Positions 8,540 to 17,150 of a stretch of DNA of 64,000 nucleotides are shown in pieces. Position numbers and translations under genes: made by a program. The stretch spans positions 58,357 through 122,356 of the forward strand of contig JAJEAR010000060.1 of the NCBI GenBank assembly GCA_022822665.1, read 5' to 3'. The notes under the pieces were generated by a model. It was not told where the DNA came from. It made no database searches and was given only the letters and a program-made list of their open reading frames with translations. Within the stretch, counting starts at the first letter, position 1. Each line of letters begins with the position of its first letter. This DNA comes from Alphaproteobacteria bacterium. Its GTDB lineage: Bacteria > Pseudomonadota > Alphaproteobacteria > Thalassobaculales > Thalassobaculaceae.

Positions 8540-9292
8540 TCACTCCCGTCGCATCCCGCTGCCCGGCCGCCACGCGCCCGGGCTTGGACCACCGTGAACA
8601 TAGACATGTTCGATCGCATCCAGCTGCGCCCACAACATGTCGCACTTGAAGCGCAATGCACCGAGAACCAGTGCCTGGCTCTCCGGTGTCGTCGCGTGCT
8701 CCCGCACGTACCCGAGCGCGAAATCCGAATCACGTGGTGCCTGGGTCAGGCGCTTCTCGAAGTAGCGAAGCGTATCATGGGATACAAAGTCGTAACCGGC
8801 GATCATGCCCTGGACCCGCTCGGCGATGATCGTCGGGGAAAACAGTTCGGTCAGGCTCGAGGCAATCGCTTCCAGCAGAGTTTTGTCGCGCACGAAATGC
8901 AGGTAGGCATCGCAGGCGAACCGGACACCTGGAAGTGCGCCGTCCAGCGACCGTACGTAGGTCCGGTCAAAACCCAGGGAATCGGTCAAGGCGAGCCAGG
9001 CGCGCAGGCCGCCCTCCGGTATGTCACCCACGTCACCGTCGTGATCGACGATCCGGCGGCGCCATTCCCGGCGCAGTTCGGTATCGTCCATCCTCGCCAG
9101 GATTGTGGAGTCCTTGAGCGGGACTATCCGCTGGTAACAGTAGCGGTTGAGCGCCCAGGCCCGGACCTGGTCGATGGTACACTCGCCTGCGTGCAGCATC
9201 CGGTGAAATGGATGGCGGTCATGGTAGCGTTCCCGGCCAATCGCGCGCAGCGCTGTTTCCAGCTCGTCCGGCGAAAGCAGCGCCGCCGTCAT
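8540..9292 (-). CDS. pqqC: Pyrroloquinoline-quinone synthase PqqC
   Basis: 250 residues, the usual length. PqqC is a cofactor-free oxidase with a heme-oxygenase-like helical fold that performs the last ring closure and eight-electron oxidation yielding PQQ. The N terminus (LRAIGRERYHDRHPFHRML) and the region RYCYQRIVPLKDSTILAR are characteristic, including the His and Tyr/Arg residues that line the active site. The start overlaps the pqqB stop by 4 bases, indicating translational coupling inside pqqABCDE. Confidence 0.96.
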   Translation of the reverse strand: MTAALLSPDELETALRAIGRERYHDRHPFHRMLHAGECTIDQVRAWALNRYCYQRIVPLKDSTILARMDDTELRREWRRRIVDHDGDVGDIPEGGLRAWLALTDSLGFDRTYVRSLDGALPGVRFACDAYLHFVRDKTLLEAIASSLTELFSPTIIAERVQGMIAGYDFVSHDTLRYFEKRLTQAPRDSDFALGYVREHATTPESQALVLGALRFKCDMLWAQLDAIEHVYVHGGPSPGAWRPGSGMRRE

Positions 9293-10209
9293 GGCAGGAT
9301 CTCCATGCCGTCATGGGCAACCTCCCATCCTGCCGCCTCGACGATCCGCCTTTCCAGGCTTGAAGCGTGCCAGATGGGGTTCGTGTTGTTGATGTGCACG
9401 TAGATCTTGCGTGTCACGGAAAGGTCTGCGAAGGCCGCCAAGGATCCTTCGGGACCGGCAATCGGCATGTGTCCCATCCGCCTGCCGGTCTTCGCACCGA
9501 CACCGGCGCGGATCATTTCGTCATCGTGAAAGACAGTGCCGTCGAACAGCACCGTGCGCGCGCCGCGCAGGCGATCCGCCAGTTCCGGTGTCACGCAGGC
9601 ACAGCCCGGAATGTAGTGCACGGCCCTGTCTCCGGCCTGGAGTCGCACTCCGGCCGTCTGCTCACCGAGACGATCGGTCTGGATGTCCTCGCCGGATTCC
9701 ATGAACAGCGGCACCTTGCCCGGCACGGCAAAGAGCTCTGCCGACAGGCCCGGCAACAAATCGAAGGAAGTGCCGAAGGCGACGGCCTTTCGGACCACAC
9801 GGCTACGGTCAAGAGCATCGAATACGGTGTTGGCGTCGAGGACCTCTAGAATTTCCGGCGTCGCGTACAGGTCAAAGCTGTGCCCTTCACGCAACGTCAG
9901 AAGGCCGGCGATATGGTCAATATCGCCGTTTGTCAGAAGTACGGACACGATGGGACTGTTCCTCAGTCCGTACATGGCCGGATCGCGTGGCTGGATCGGC
10001 GGATTTGTGAGAATTTGTGCCCGAACGTCCGGCGATGCGTTCAGCAGTGCCCAGTGTTCGCCGTCAGCACTGACAGCCAGGGAAGACTGGGTCGCCGGAG
10101 CAAGCAGGGTATCGGCCGACCAGAATGAACGGCAGTTGGGTGCGCTGCAGTTCCACTGTGGCAGGCCGCCCCCTGCTGCCGCACCAAGAACAAGAACCTG
10201 CAGGGCCAT
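9289..10209 (-). CDS. pqqB: PQQ biosynthesis protein PqqB
   Basis: 306 residues. PqqB has a metallo-beta-lactamase-like fold and is thought to hydroxylate the PqqE product. The diagnostic N terminus VLGAAAGGGLPQWNC and the metal-site region NGDIDHIAGLL are present. Lies 33 bases downstream of pqqA and overlaps pqqC by 4 bases. Confidence 0.96.
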   Translation of the reverse strand: MALQVLVLGAAAGGGLPQWNCSAPNCRSFWSADTLLAPATQSSLAVSADGEHWALLNASPDVRAQILTNPPIQPRDPAMYGLRNSPIVSVLLTNGDIDHIAGLLTLREGHSFDLYATPEILEVLDANTVFDALDRSRVVRKAVAFGTSFDLLPGLSAELFAVPGKVPLFMESGEDIQTDRLGEQTAGVRLQAGDRAVHYIPGCACVTPELADRLRGARTVLFDGTVFHDDEMIRAGVGAKTGRRMGHMPIAGPEGSLAAFADLSVTRKIYVHINNTNPIWHASSLERRIVEAAGWEVAHDGMEILP

Positions 10210-10242
10210 CGCCAGGCCCGCACGGCGCGGTCTGCAACAGGA

Positions 10243-10317
10243 TCAATGCGCCGGAAAATACGCGTTGATTTCCATGCCACAACACAGTTCTTCGAATTTC
10301 GGAGCATTCCAGAGCAT
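10243..10317 (-). CDS. pqqA: PQQ precursor peptide PqqA
   Basis: A 24-residue peptide: MLWNAPKFEELCC, then GMEINAYFPAH. The Glu (residue 16) and Tyr (residue 20) spaced as ExxxY are the two residues that PqqE and later enzymes convert into PQQ; the surrounding GMEI is the conserved PqqA core. The ATG at 10317 is preceded by GGGGGAGG about 6 bases away, a strong ribosome binding site fitting the high expression of PqqA. It is the first gene of pqqABCDE, 33 bases before pqqB. Confidence 0.95.
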   Translation of the reverse strand: MLWNAPKFEELCCGMEINAYFPAH

Positions 10318-10851
10318 GAGCGCCTCCCCCAATGACTGCTTCCAGAGATCAAGAACGGCGCGAGCCTATTGCGCCGGGATGGACCCCGTCAAGCCAGTCG
10401 CTACGGCCCCCAGGGTATCGTCGACAAAGGCCTGCACCATGTTGCGGTGCATGGCAGGACCTGGCTGGCGCTGGTCGCCTGGAAACCATGCGCGGTCACG
10501 CTGGCTGCACGCATCCAGGAAGCTCTCGGCGCGCCCGATGACAATCGCTCCCACCGGCTGATCCTGCCCACGGGGTAAACCGGCATCGTGCACGGAACAC
10601 GCCGACAGATGGTGCACCCGACAGCCGTGTCCTCACACTGCCCCGAACCTGTCAGAGCAGTCCCGACCGGCCTCCCACGGCCATCGTGGCAGGCCCCCGG
10701 ATGACCCCAGCCGCTTCAACCACGCACGCTTTTCGTCACGTCCGCATCCCGGACCCGACTACGAAATGGTACTGCGGGGGCCGGTTGAAGTTGCAGCTTC
10801 CGGCAGGTTCGGAGTAGGGCCTTTCGGACACGCACACTGAAGAGGCGCATC
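10318..10851. other. Intergenic region upstream of pqqA
   Basis: No gene is supported. It should hold the minus-strand pqqA promoter. The right copy of the 1.5-kb direct repeat begins within it at about 10780. No clear promoter boxes or RNA structure were recognised. Confidence 0.4.
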
Positions 10852-12278
10852 GTGACCCCCTGCCTGATGGTCCGAGACCGGGTCGAGACATGGTACGAGA
10901 CCGATCACCTGCCGGGTGCGGCCCGGACATTCGGTGCGGCGCCGTGGATGGAGCCGGGACGACGCGTCGGTTCACATCGCCCTCTACGAGTTCGCCCAAC
11001 GGGCGGCCGCCGATCGGGCGATGCATTCGGATGGACCGGGAGAGTTGATCGCCGAATTCGACCGGCTGTGGGAGGGCCGGGTCACCCGCACCCGCGAACT
11101 GCTGGACCTGGTCCAGGACATCTGACAGGCGGGACGCCCGCATCCGTGGCGGGCCGGGTTCAGCCCATCCGGGCCAGCGCCTTGGCAAAGAAGTCGGGCC
11201 CGCCGAAGTTGCCGGACTTCAGCGCGAGAGCGAGGCCCGGCTCACCGATGGTCACCGTCGAGGGGACCCCGGGGTCGATCTGCCGGCCGATCCTCAGTCC
11301 CCGGATTCCGAGGGCGCCGACCACGGCGCCCGAGGTCTCTCCTCCGGCAACCACCAGCCTGCGCACGCCGTCGCCGACCATCGCGACCGCGATGCGGGCC
11401 ATGGCCTGCTCCACCAGCATCCCGGCCCGGTCCCTGCCCAGCTCCCGCTGGACCGCCCTGACCCGGTCGGGTGCGTCCCCGGCGTGGACCAGCACCGGCC
11501 CGGCCCCGATGTGCTCGCGCGCCCACCCGATCGCCCGGTCCACTGCCTCGGCACCGGCGGCGAGTTCCAGCGGATCCAGCCGCAACGCCTCATGACCGGC
11601 GGCGAACGCGTCAACCTGTGCGCGGGTTGCGGTCGAGCAACTGCCCGAGAGCACGAGCCCCGGCCCGGAAATGGCGGGAACGGTATCGGCCCCGCTTGCC
11701 GGCGTCAGCAACCCGGCGCGCCGATAGGTCTCGGGAAGGCCGATCGCAATGCCCGATCCGCCCGTGACGAGCGGAAAGCCATCGAGCGCACGTCCGATCC
11801 GGTGCAGCTGCGCGTCGCTCACCGCGTCCACGATGGCAACGGCGACCCCCTCGGCACGGAGTCCGGCAAAGGCGTCGCGTATTGCGTCGACGCCGGCGTC
11901 GATGGTCGCGCACTGCACCAGGCCGACCGGGCGCGTCATCTGGCGCGCGAGCACGCCGACCAGGTTGCTGTCGGTCATCGGGGTGAGCGGATGGTCGCGC
12001 ATGGGACTGTCCGACAACAGCTGGTCGCCGACGAACAGGTGTCCCTTGAAAATGGTCCTCCCGGTTTCCGGGAACGCCGGACAGGCGATGGTGAAGTCGG
12101 TCTCCAGCGCCTGCATCAGTGCCTCGGTGACCGGTCCGATGTTGCCGGCGTCGGTGGAGTCGAAGGTCGAGCAGTACTTGAACAGGAACTGCCGCGCTCC
12201 GGCGCGGCGCAGCCACTCGAGCGCGGCGCATGACTGGGTCACGGCATCGGAAACCGGAACGGTGCGCGACTTCAGCGC
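10780..12278. repeat. Direct repeat, right copy (small ORF + otnK segment)
   Basis: About 1.5 kb matching 5420-6905 in the same orientation. This copy keeps an intact otnK reading frame, while the small ORF is damaged by a 27-base deletion and a second deletion that shifts the frame. The repeat ends inside otnK near 12278; the kinase's first 50-60 codons lie outside it. The two copies bracket pqqEDCBA. Confidence 0.85.
10852..11125 (+). pseudogene. Frameshifted copy of the small EthD/Dabb-like ORF
   Basis: Second copy of the gene at 5490-5795. It begins at GTG 10852 with TPCLMVRDRVE, then lacks about nine codons (those reading roughly PAVRDRFD in the other copy), continues TWYETDHLPGAARTFGA, and loses frame near 10945. 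The rest (GWSRDDASVHIALYEFAQRA to LLDLVQDI, stop at 11125) is in another frame. Its stop is 34 bases from the otnK stop, as in the other copy. Confidence 0.8.
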
Positions 12279-12440
12279 AACCACCACCGCCTCGACATCA
12301 AGGGTTTCTGCGGGGATCCCGTCGCCGGGTTCCGGCACGCCGAGCAGCTGCACGGTGCGCAGCCCGCCGCGCACCAGCATGTTGGCGAGATCGGTCGCTC
12401 CGGTGTAGTCGTCGGCAATACACCCGAGTATCGGTGCCAT
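11160..12440 (-). CDS. otnK: Four-carbon acid sugar kinase OtnK (3-oxo-tetronate 4-kinase)
   Basis: 426 residues, the normal DUF1537 kinase length. It phosphorylates 3-oxo-tetronate on O4 with ATP during tetronate catabolism. The N-terminal substrate-domain signature is [13 protein letters not shown] (residues 7-19), followed by [16 protein letters not shown]; the nucleotide-binding C-terminal domain carries GGETSGAVV. The ATG at 12440 has GGAGG just upstream. The same frame stays open far into the antisense of otnI and denD, but that extension has no homology to the family. It is divergent from otnI-denD with 93 bases between, consistent with shared control. Confidence 0.93.
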   Translation of the reverse strand: MAPILGCIADDYTGATDLANMLVRGGLRTVQLLGVPEPGDGIPAETLDVEAVVVALKSRTVPVSDAVTQSCAALEWLRRAGARQFLFKYCSTFDSTDAGNIGPVTEALMQALETDFTIACPAFPETGRTIFKGHLFVGDQLLSDSPMRDHPLTPMTDSNLVGVLARQMTRPVGLVQCATIDAGVDAIRDAFAGLRAEGVAVAIVDAVSDAQLHRIGRALDGFPLVTGGSGIAIGLPETYRRAGLLTPASGADTVPAISGPGLVLSGSCSTATRAQVDAFAAGHEALRLDPLELAAGAEAVDRAIGWAREHIGAGPVLVHAGDAPDRVRAVQRELGRDRAGMLVEQAMARIAVAMVGDGVRRLVVAGGETSGAVVGALGIRGLRIGRQIDPGVPSTVTIGEPGLALALKSGNFGGPDFFAKALARMG

Positions 12441-12533
12441 GTCGCCTCCCTGCATCTTGGCGTGGTCGCCCGGCCGCGCTTCGTGTACGGTCGGGCGCTT
12501 GCCCGGATGATAGGTGAAGGACGTCCCGATACC
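12441..12533. promoter_or_regulatory. Divergent promoter region of otnK and otnI-denD
   Basis: A 93-base spacer between the opposite starts of otnK (12440, minus) and otnI (12534, plus). It carries the ribosome binding sites of both genes and must carry both promoters unless they extend into the genes. No regulator gene lies next to it and no operator could be identified with confidence. Confidence 0.4.
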
Positions 12534-13307
12534 ATGCCGAAATTTGCCGCCAACATCTCGATGATGTTCACCGAACACGTGTTTCTCGACCGCTTCGAGG
12601 CCGCGGCCCGGGCCGGTTTTTCGGGTGTCGAGTACCTGTTTCCCTACGAGTGGGCAGCGGGCGACCTTGCCGACCGGCTGCGCACGAACCGGCTGGAACA
12701 GGCGCTGTTCAATACCTGGCCGGGGGACTGGGAATCCGGGCAACGGGGCCTGGCGGCGGTCCCGGGACGGGAAGAGGAGTTCGAACGGGCGGTGATCCAG
12801 GCCCTGGACTACGCGGACGAGCTCGGAAACAGCTGTATCCACGCGATGAGCGGACTGGTTCCCGACGGCGGAGACCGGAACGCGCACCGGGGCACCCTGG
12901 TTGCCAACCTCAGGCGCACGGCTCCCCTTGCCGCCGCCCGCGGCAAGACCCTCATCATCGAGCCGATCAACACGCGCGACATTCCCGGCTACTTCCTGAA
13001 CTACCAGGCCCAGGCCAGGGGCATCATCGAGGAGGTTGGAGCCGACAACGTGCGCCTGCAGTTCGACCTCTACCACTGCCAGATCATGGAAGGGGACCTC
13101 GCGGTGCACATGCGCGACTACATCGACATCATCGCGCACATGCAGATTGCCGGAACCCCGGGACGGCACGAACCCGACGTGGGCGAAGTCAACTACGCGT
13201 TCCTGTTCGAGGAAATGGATCGGCTCGGCTATGACGGCTGGGTCGGATGCGAGTACCGGCCCCGTGGCGAGACCGTCGCCGGGCTGGGCTGGTTCCGGGA
13301 GGCCTGA
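12534..13307 (+). CDS. otnI: 2-oxo-tetronate isomerase OtnI (hydroxypyruvate isomerase family)
   Basis: 257 residues, a TIM barrel of the xylose-isomerase-like family. In tetronate pathways OtnI interconverts 2-oxo- and 3-oxo-tetronate before phosphorylation by OtnK. Typical features: [20 protein letters not shown] at the N terminus, the catalytic Glu in LIIEPIN (Glu143), the [13 protein letters not shown] region, and the second Glu in GCEYRP near residue 240. The ATG at 12534 is where the family fold starts. Followed three bases later by denD. Confidence 0.93.
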   Translation: MPKFAANISMMFTEHVFLDRFEAAARAGFSGVEYLFPYEWAAGDLADRLRTNRLEQALFNTWPGDWESGQRGLAAVPGREEEFERAVIQALDYADELGNSCIHAMSGLVPDGGDRNAHRGTLVANLRRTAPLAAARGKTLIIEPINTRDIPGYFLNYQAQARGIIEEVGADNVRLQFDLYHCQIMEGDLAVHMRDYIDIIAHMQIAGTPGRHEPDVGEVNYAFLFEEMDRLGYDGWVGCEYRPRGETVAGLGWFREA

Positions 13308-13310
13308 GCG

Positions 13311-14303
13311 GTGCATGTCACCATCACCGGAGCCGCCGGTTTCATCGGCCGCAAGCTGGCCAGGCGGCTGCTCGACTCGAACGCGCTCGCCGGCGCGGAC
13401 GGGACCATGCGGCCGCTCGAGCGGCTGATCCTGCAGGACTTGACGCCGCCTGATGATGCGACCGCAAGCGACCCGCGGGTCACCGTGCTTGCCGGCGACA
13501 TCCGAGACCGCTCGCTGCTGGAGCGGGCGCTTCCGGCCGGGACCGACAGCGTCTTCCACCTCGCGGCGGTGGTGAGTGCCGGGGCCGAGGAGGACTTCGA
13601 TCTCGGCATGGCTGTCAATCTCGACGCAACCCGCACCATCCTCGAGATCTGCCGCGGTCACGCTACCCGGCCGCGGGTTGTGTTCGCCAGTTCCTGCGCG
13701 GCGTTCGGCGGCGAAGTGCCGGAACCGATCGCCGACATGACCGCTCGTACCCCGCAAACTTCCTATGGCACCCAGAAGGTGATCGGCGAGTTGCTGGTCA
13801 ACGATTACAGCCGCAAGCAGTTCGTCGACGGCCGTGCCGTCAGGTTCCCCACCGTTGTGGTCCGTCCCGGCAAGCCCAACAAGGCGGCGTCCACCTTCGC
13901 CAGTTCGATCATCCGCGAACCCCTGCAGGGTCAGCGGGCGACCTGTCCGGTTTCTGCCCGGTCGCGCATGTTCCTGGCCTCTCCGCGCTCGATCATCGAG
14001 AACCTGCTCCGTGCCCACAACCTCGCGGAGTCGGACTGGGGCCCGTCGCGCGAGGTGACCTTCCCGGGTTTCACACTGTCGGTGGGCGAAATGGTGGACG
14101 CGCTCAGGACAGTGGCCGGGAACGAGATTGCCGGTCGCATTGACTGGCATGCCGATCCGTTCATCCAGGCCATCGTCGACGGCTGGCCGCCCGAGTTCGC
14201 CACCGGCAAGGCCGACGCTCTTGGTCTTGTCCGCGACAACTCCATGGAGGACGTGATCCGGGCGTTCATCGAGGATGATCTCGACGCCGGACTGCCGGCG
14301 TGA
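13311..14303 (+). CDS. denD: D-erythronate dehydrogenase DenD
   Basis: 330 residues, an NAD-dependent epimerase/dehydratase-family (extended SDR) protein. DenD oxidises D-erythronate at C2 to 2-oxo-tetronate. Seen: GAAGFIG nucleotide-binding loop (residues 7-13), SS at 127-128, and the catalytic YxxxK as Tyr152-Lys156 (SYGTQK). The start is a GTG with GGGAGG 8 bases upstream, inside the 3' end of otnI. Together with otnI and otnK it supplies three of the steps from D-erythronate to a phosphorylated C4 keto acid; the decarboxylase OtnC was not found in the window. Confidence 0.93.
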   Translation: MHVTITGAAGFIGRKLARRLLDSNALAGADGTMRPLERLILQDLTPPDDATASDPRVTVLAGDIRDRSLLERALPAGTDSVFHLAAVVSAGAEEDFDLGMAVNLDATRTILEICRGHATRPRVVFASSCAAFGGEVPEPIADMTARTPQTSYGTQKVIGELLVNDYSRKQFVDGRAVRFPTVVVRPGKPNKAASTFASSIIREPLQGQRATCPVSARSRMFLASPRSIIENLLRAHNLAESDWGPSREVTFPGFTLSVGEMVDALRTVAGNEIAGRIDWHADPFIQAIVDGWPPEFATGKADALGLVRDNSMEDVIRAFIEDDLDAGLPA

Positions 14304-14312
14304 CCCGGGCCC

Positions 14313-15101
14313 TCAGGCGAGGTCCGTGACCACCGGCGCGTGATCGGAGGTCCGCTCCCAACCGCGCGCCTCGCGGTGGACGAAGCCGCCGGAAATCCGT
14401 GATTCCAGGTCCGGCGTCACCCAGATGTGATCAAGCCGCAGCCCGCGATCGGAGACCGTCCAGTCCCGTGCCCGGTAACTCCACCACGAGTAGACCCTTT
14501 CCGGCTCGGGGATCACGTGGCGCGTGGTGTCGATCCAGTCGAGCGAGGATCGCACCGTCGCAAGCCGCTCGGTCTCGATCGGGGTGTGGCTGACAATCTT
14601 CAGCATCTGCCGGTGAGACCACACGTCGTGCTCGAACGGTGCGATGTTGAGGTCTCCGGTGAGCACCAGGTCACGGCCCGCCGGCCTGTTGATCCTGAAC
14701 CACTCGGCCATCTCGTCGAGAAACCGCAGCTTGTGGTCGAACTTGTCGCTGACCTCCGCATCGGGAACATTGCCGCCTGACGGGACGTAAAAGTTGTGCA
14801 GCTCGATCCCATCCTCGAGCAGTACCGACAGGTGGCGGGCGTCATCTCGACCGACCCAGTCGAGCGCCGCGGTCGAGGAAAACGGCAGGCGCGCGATGAT
14901 CGCCACACCGTTGTATCCCTTCATGCCCCTGGCCGCGATGTGGGGATAGCCGGCGTCGATCAGCTCGAGATGCGGAAACTTGTCGTCCGGACACTTGGTC
15001 TCCTGCAGGCACAGCACGTCGGGCGACAGCTCCCCGAGCAGCCTGATCACCAGCGGCAGGCGCAGCCGGACGGAATTGACGTTCCAGGTAACGATCCTCA
15101 T
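14313..15101 (-). CDS. xth: Exodeoxyribonuclease III (AP endonuclease)
   Basis: 262 residues, the standard length of Xth/ExoA. It cleaves DNA at abasic sites and has 3'-5' exonuclease and 3'-phosphatase activity in base excision repair. Conserved parts: MRIVTWNVNSVR (metal-binding Asn), CLQETK (metal-binding Glu), YNGVAI, TGDLNIAP, LDWIDT and the terminal RTSDHAPV with the catalytic Asp-His pair. The ATG at 15101 begins exactly at the family start. It converges with denD (9-base gap). Confidence 0.96.
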   Translation of the reverse strand: MRIVTWNVNSVRLRLPLVIRLLGELSPDVLCLQETKCPDDKFPHLELIDAGYPHIAARGMKGYNGVAIIARLPFSSTAALDWVGRDDARHLSVLLEDGIELHNFYVPSGGNVPDAEVSDKFDHKLRFLDEMAEWFRINRPAGRDLVLTGDLNIAPFEHDVWSHRQMLKIVSHTPIETERLATVRSSLDWIDTTRHVIPEPERVYSWWSYRARDWTVSDRGLRLDHIWVTPDLESRISGGFVHREARGWERTSDHAPVVTDLA

Positions 15102-15126
15102 GGGCGTGGTCCCGCTTGTACAGTCG

Positions 15127-16173
15127 TCAGCTCTCGCGCGCTTCCCGCCACAGCCCGAGCCGCTCCTGGGCGGCGCGGTCGGAGAAGCTGAACAGGACCG
15201 CGTCTTCGCCCCCGGCCCGATGCACGGAACGCATCCAGCTGGGCACGACGAAGATGTCACGCGGCCCCCAGCGGAATCTCTGCCCGTCGATCTCGGTCTC
15301 GCCCGTGCCTTCGACACAGGCATACACCGTGGCGTCCGTCGACCGGTACCCGGACCCGGAAAACCCGGCTGGCAGCAGCTGCATGAATGTGCCCATGGTC
15401 GGCAGCGCATGATCGCCGGTGAGCGGATTGACATACTTCATGCGCAGGCCGTGGCACGGGTCCCACTCCGAAGTCCGGCACAGGGTGTCGAGTGCTTCGC
15501 GCGTGCGCAGGTAGGGGTAGTTGAAGACCGGGGATGACAGGGCACCCGGTTCCTGGTCCACCGGCAGCAGGCCGCTGCCGTAGCGTGCCAGCGCATCACC
15601 GGTCGGACGCGACACCTGCTGTTCCTCGCTTTCGCCCGGCTCGGCGAAGGATGCATCGAACAGCGACACGATGGGGATGTCGAGCCCGTCGAGCCAGATC
15701 ATCGGCTCCGAACTCTCGTTGCCATGGTCGTGCCAGGTCCAGTGCGGGGTGGTGACGAAGTCCCCCGGCTGCATCACGGTGCGTTCGCCATCCACGGCCG
15801 TGTAGGCCCCGTTGCCCTCGATCACGAACCGCAGCGCCGTCTGGCTGTGCCGGTGGCTCGGCGCCACCTCTCCGGGCAGGATCAGCTGCAGCCCGGCGTA
15901 CAGCGACCGCGTGATGCGGGACATGCCCGGCATTCCGGGATTCTCGAGCACGAGAACCCGGCGCTCCGCCTCCTTCGCGGTGATGACGTCGCCTGCCTCC
16001 ATGACCAGCGGCCGGACCGCGTCGTATTGCCACAGCGCCGGCACGCACGGGGTCCGGGGCTCGCGGGAAACCAGGTTGGCCATCACGTCCCACAGCGGCG
16101 CCATCTCCAGGCTGCGCAGCCGGTTGCGGAATTCGTCATCGTCCGCCCGTGTTGCCGGGATCGCCTCGTTCAT
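15127..16173 (-). CDS. Gentisate 1,2-dioxygenase
   Basis: 348 residues, a two-domain cupin. The enzyme opens the ring of gentisate (2,5-dihydroxybenzoate) with Fe(II) and O2 to maleylpyruvate. The first cupin (about residues 95-165) holds the iron-binding pattern HRHSQTALRFVIEG with the later His in TTPHWTWHDHGN; the second cupin is near residues 265-330. GGAGG lies just before the ATG at 16173, which overlaps the ftsY stop by 4 bases. Maleylpyruvate isomerase and hydrolase genes were not seen nearby, so its attachment to the ftsY operon looks accidental. Confidence 0.93.
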   Translation of the reverse strand: MNEAIPATRADDDEFRNRLRSLEMAPLWDVMANLVSREPRTPCVPALWQYDAVRPLVMEAGDVITAKEAERRVLVLENPGMPGMSRITRSLYAGLQLILPGEVAPSHRHSQTALRFVIEGNGAYTAVDGERTVMQPGDFVTTPHWTWHDHGNESSEPMIWLDGLDIPIVSLFDASFAEPGESEEQQVSRPTGDALARYGSGLLPVDQEPGALSSPVFNYPYLRTREALDTLCRTSEWDPCHGLRMKYVNPLTGDHALPTMGTFMQLLPAGFSGSGYRSTDATVYACVEGTGETEIDGQRFRWGPRDIFVVPSWMRSVHRAGGEDAVLFSFSDRAAQERLGLWREARES

Positions 16174-17150
16174 GCCCCACCTCCTGTTCCCGGGCCGTTC
16201 ATCGCCTCGTCGAGCCCCATCAGGCCGCGCGCAAAGGCGAGATGATCGAACGGGCGCAGGTCCTCGGGCCCCTCGCCGAGCCCGACCGCATGCACCGGCA
16301 GTCCGAACTCCTGCGCCAGCGCCACCACCACACCGCCCCGGGTCGACCCGTCCAGCTTGGTCACGACAAGGCCGCTGACATCGACCATCTCCCGGAACAC
16401 GGCAACCTGGCTTCGTGCATTCTGGCCCACGGTTCCGTCGAGGACCAGCAGGCAGTCGTGCGGCGCGTCGGGACACTGCCTGCGGATCACCCGCACCATC
16501 TTCGCAAGTTCGTCCATCAGTTCGGTACGGTTCTGCAACCGGCCGGCGGTATCGATCAGCAGCACGTCGGTTTGACCGGTCCGGGCGCTGTCGAGCGCAT
16601 CCCACACAAGTCCTGAAGGATCGGTTCCCCGGGGCCGGGATACCACGGTTGCGCCGGCCCGTTCGCCCCACGCCTCAAGCTGTTCGATCGCCGCGGCACG
16701 GAAGGTATCGCCGGCAGCGAGGCAGACCGACAGGCCCTGTGCGCCCCACTGGGCGGCAAGCTTGCCGATGGTTGTGGTCTTGCCGCTGCCGTTGACCCCG
16801 CAGACCAGGATGACATGCGGCTTGCGTTCCGGCCGCGGTACCAGCGGCTGCGCCACCGGCTCGAGGATGCCGGCAATGTCGCGGGCAAAGGAAGCCCGAA
16901 TCTCGAGATCGGATATCCTCCGGTCGAACCGCTCCCTGCCGAGGCCGGCAACCAGGCGTGCCGCGCAGTCGGTTCCGAGGTCGGCGGTGATCAGCAGGTC
17001 CTCGAGTTCCTCGAGCGTGGCGTCGTCAAGCCGCCTGTCCGACACCAGCGCCACAATGTCCCGGGTGATCCTGTCCGACGTGCGTTCAAGCCCCGACCGA
17101 ATTCGCTGCCACAGGCTCCGGCGCCCGGCACCCGGCGTCGCGTCGCTCAT
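16170..17150 (-). CDS. ftsY: Signal recognition particle receptor FtsY
   Basis: 326 residues. FtsY is the membrane-associated GTPase that docks ribosome-SRP complexes at the Sec translocon. The helical N domain (residues 1-105, LEELEDLLITADLG) precedes the GTPase domain with GVNGSGKTTTIGKLA (P loop), LAAGDTFRAAAIEQL, LLIDTAGR and VTKLDGSTRGG. The long acidic A domain of enterobacterial FtsY is absent, as is usual in alphaproteobacteria. The start overlaps the mtaB stop by 4 bases (ATGA). Confidence 0.97.
   Translation of the reverse strand: MSDATPGAGRRSLWQRIRSGLERTSDRITRDIVALVSDRRLDDATLEELEDLLITADLGTDCAARLVAGLGRERFDRRISDLEIRASFARDIAGILEPVAQPLVPRPERKPHVILVCGVNGSGKTTTIGKLAAQWGAQGLSVCLAAGDTFRAAAIEQLEAWGERAGATVVSRPRGTDPSGLVWDALDSARTGQTDVLLIDTAGRLQNRTELMDELAKMVRVIRRQCPDAPHDCLLVLDGTVGQNARSQVAVFREMVDVSGLVVTKLDGSTRGGVVVALAQEFGLPVHAVGLGEGPEDLRPFDHLAFARGLMGLDEAMNGPGTGGGA

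Noticed and set aside
12441..14150. The otnK reading frame stays open for another 570 codons upstream, antisense to otnI and denD
   Set aside because: The extension has no family resemblance and lies opposite two well-supported genes; otnK has a good ATG and ribosome binding site at 12440.
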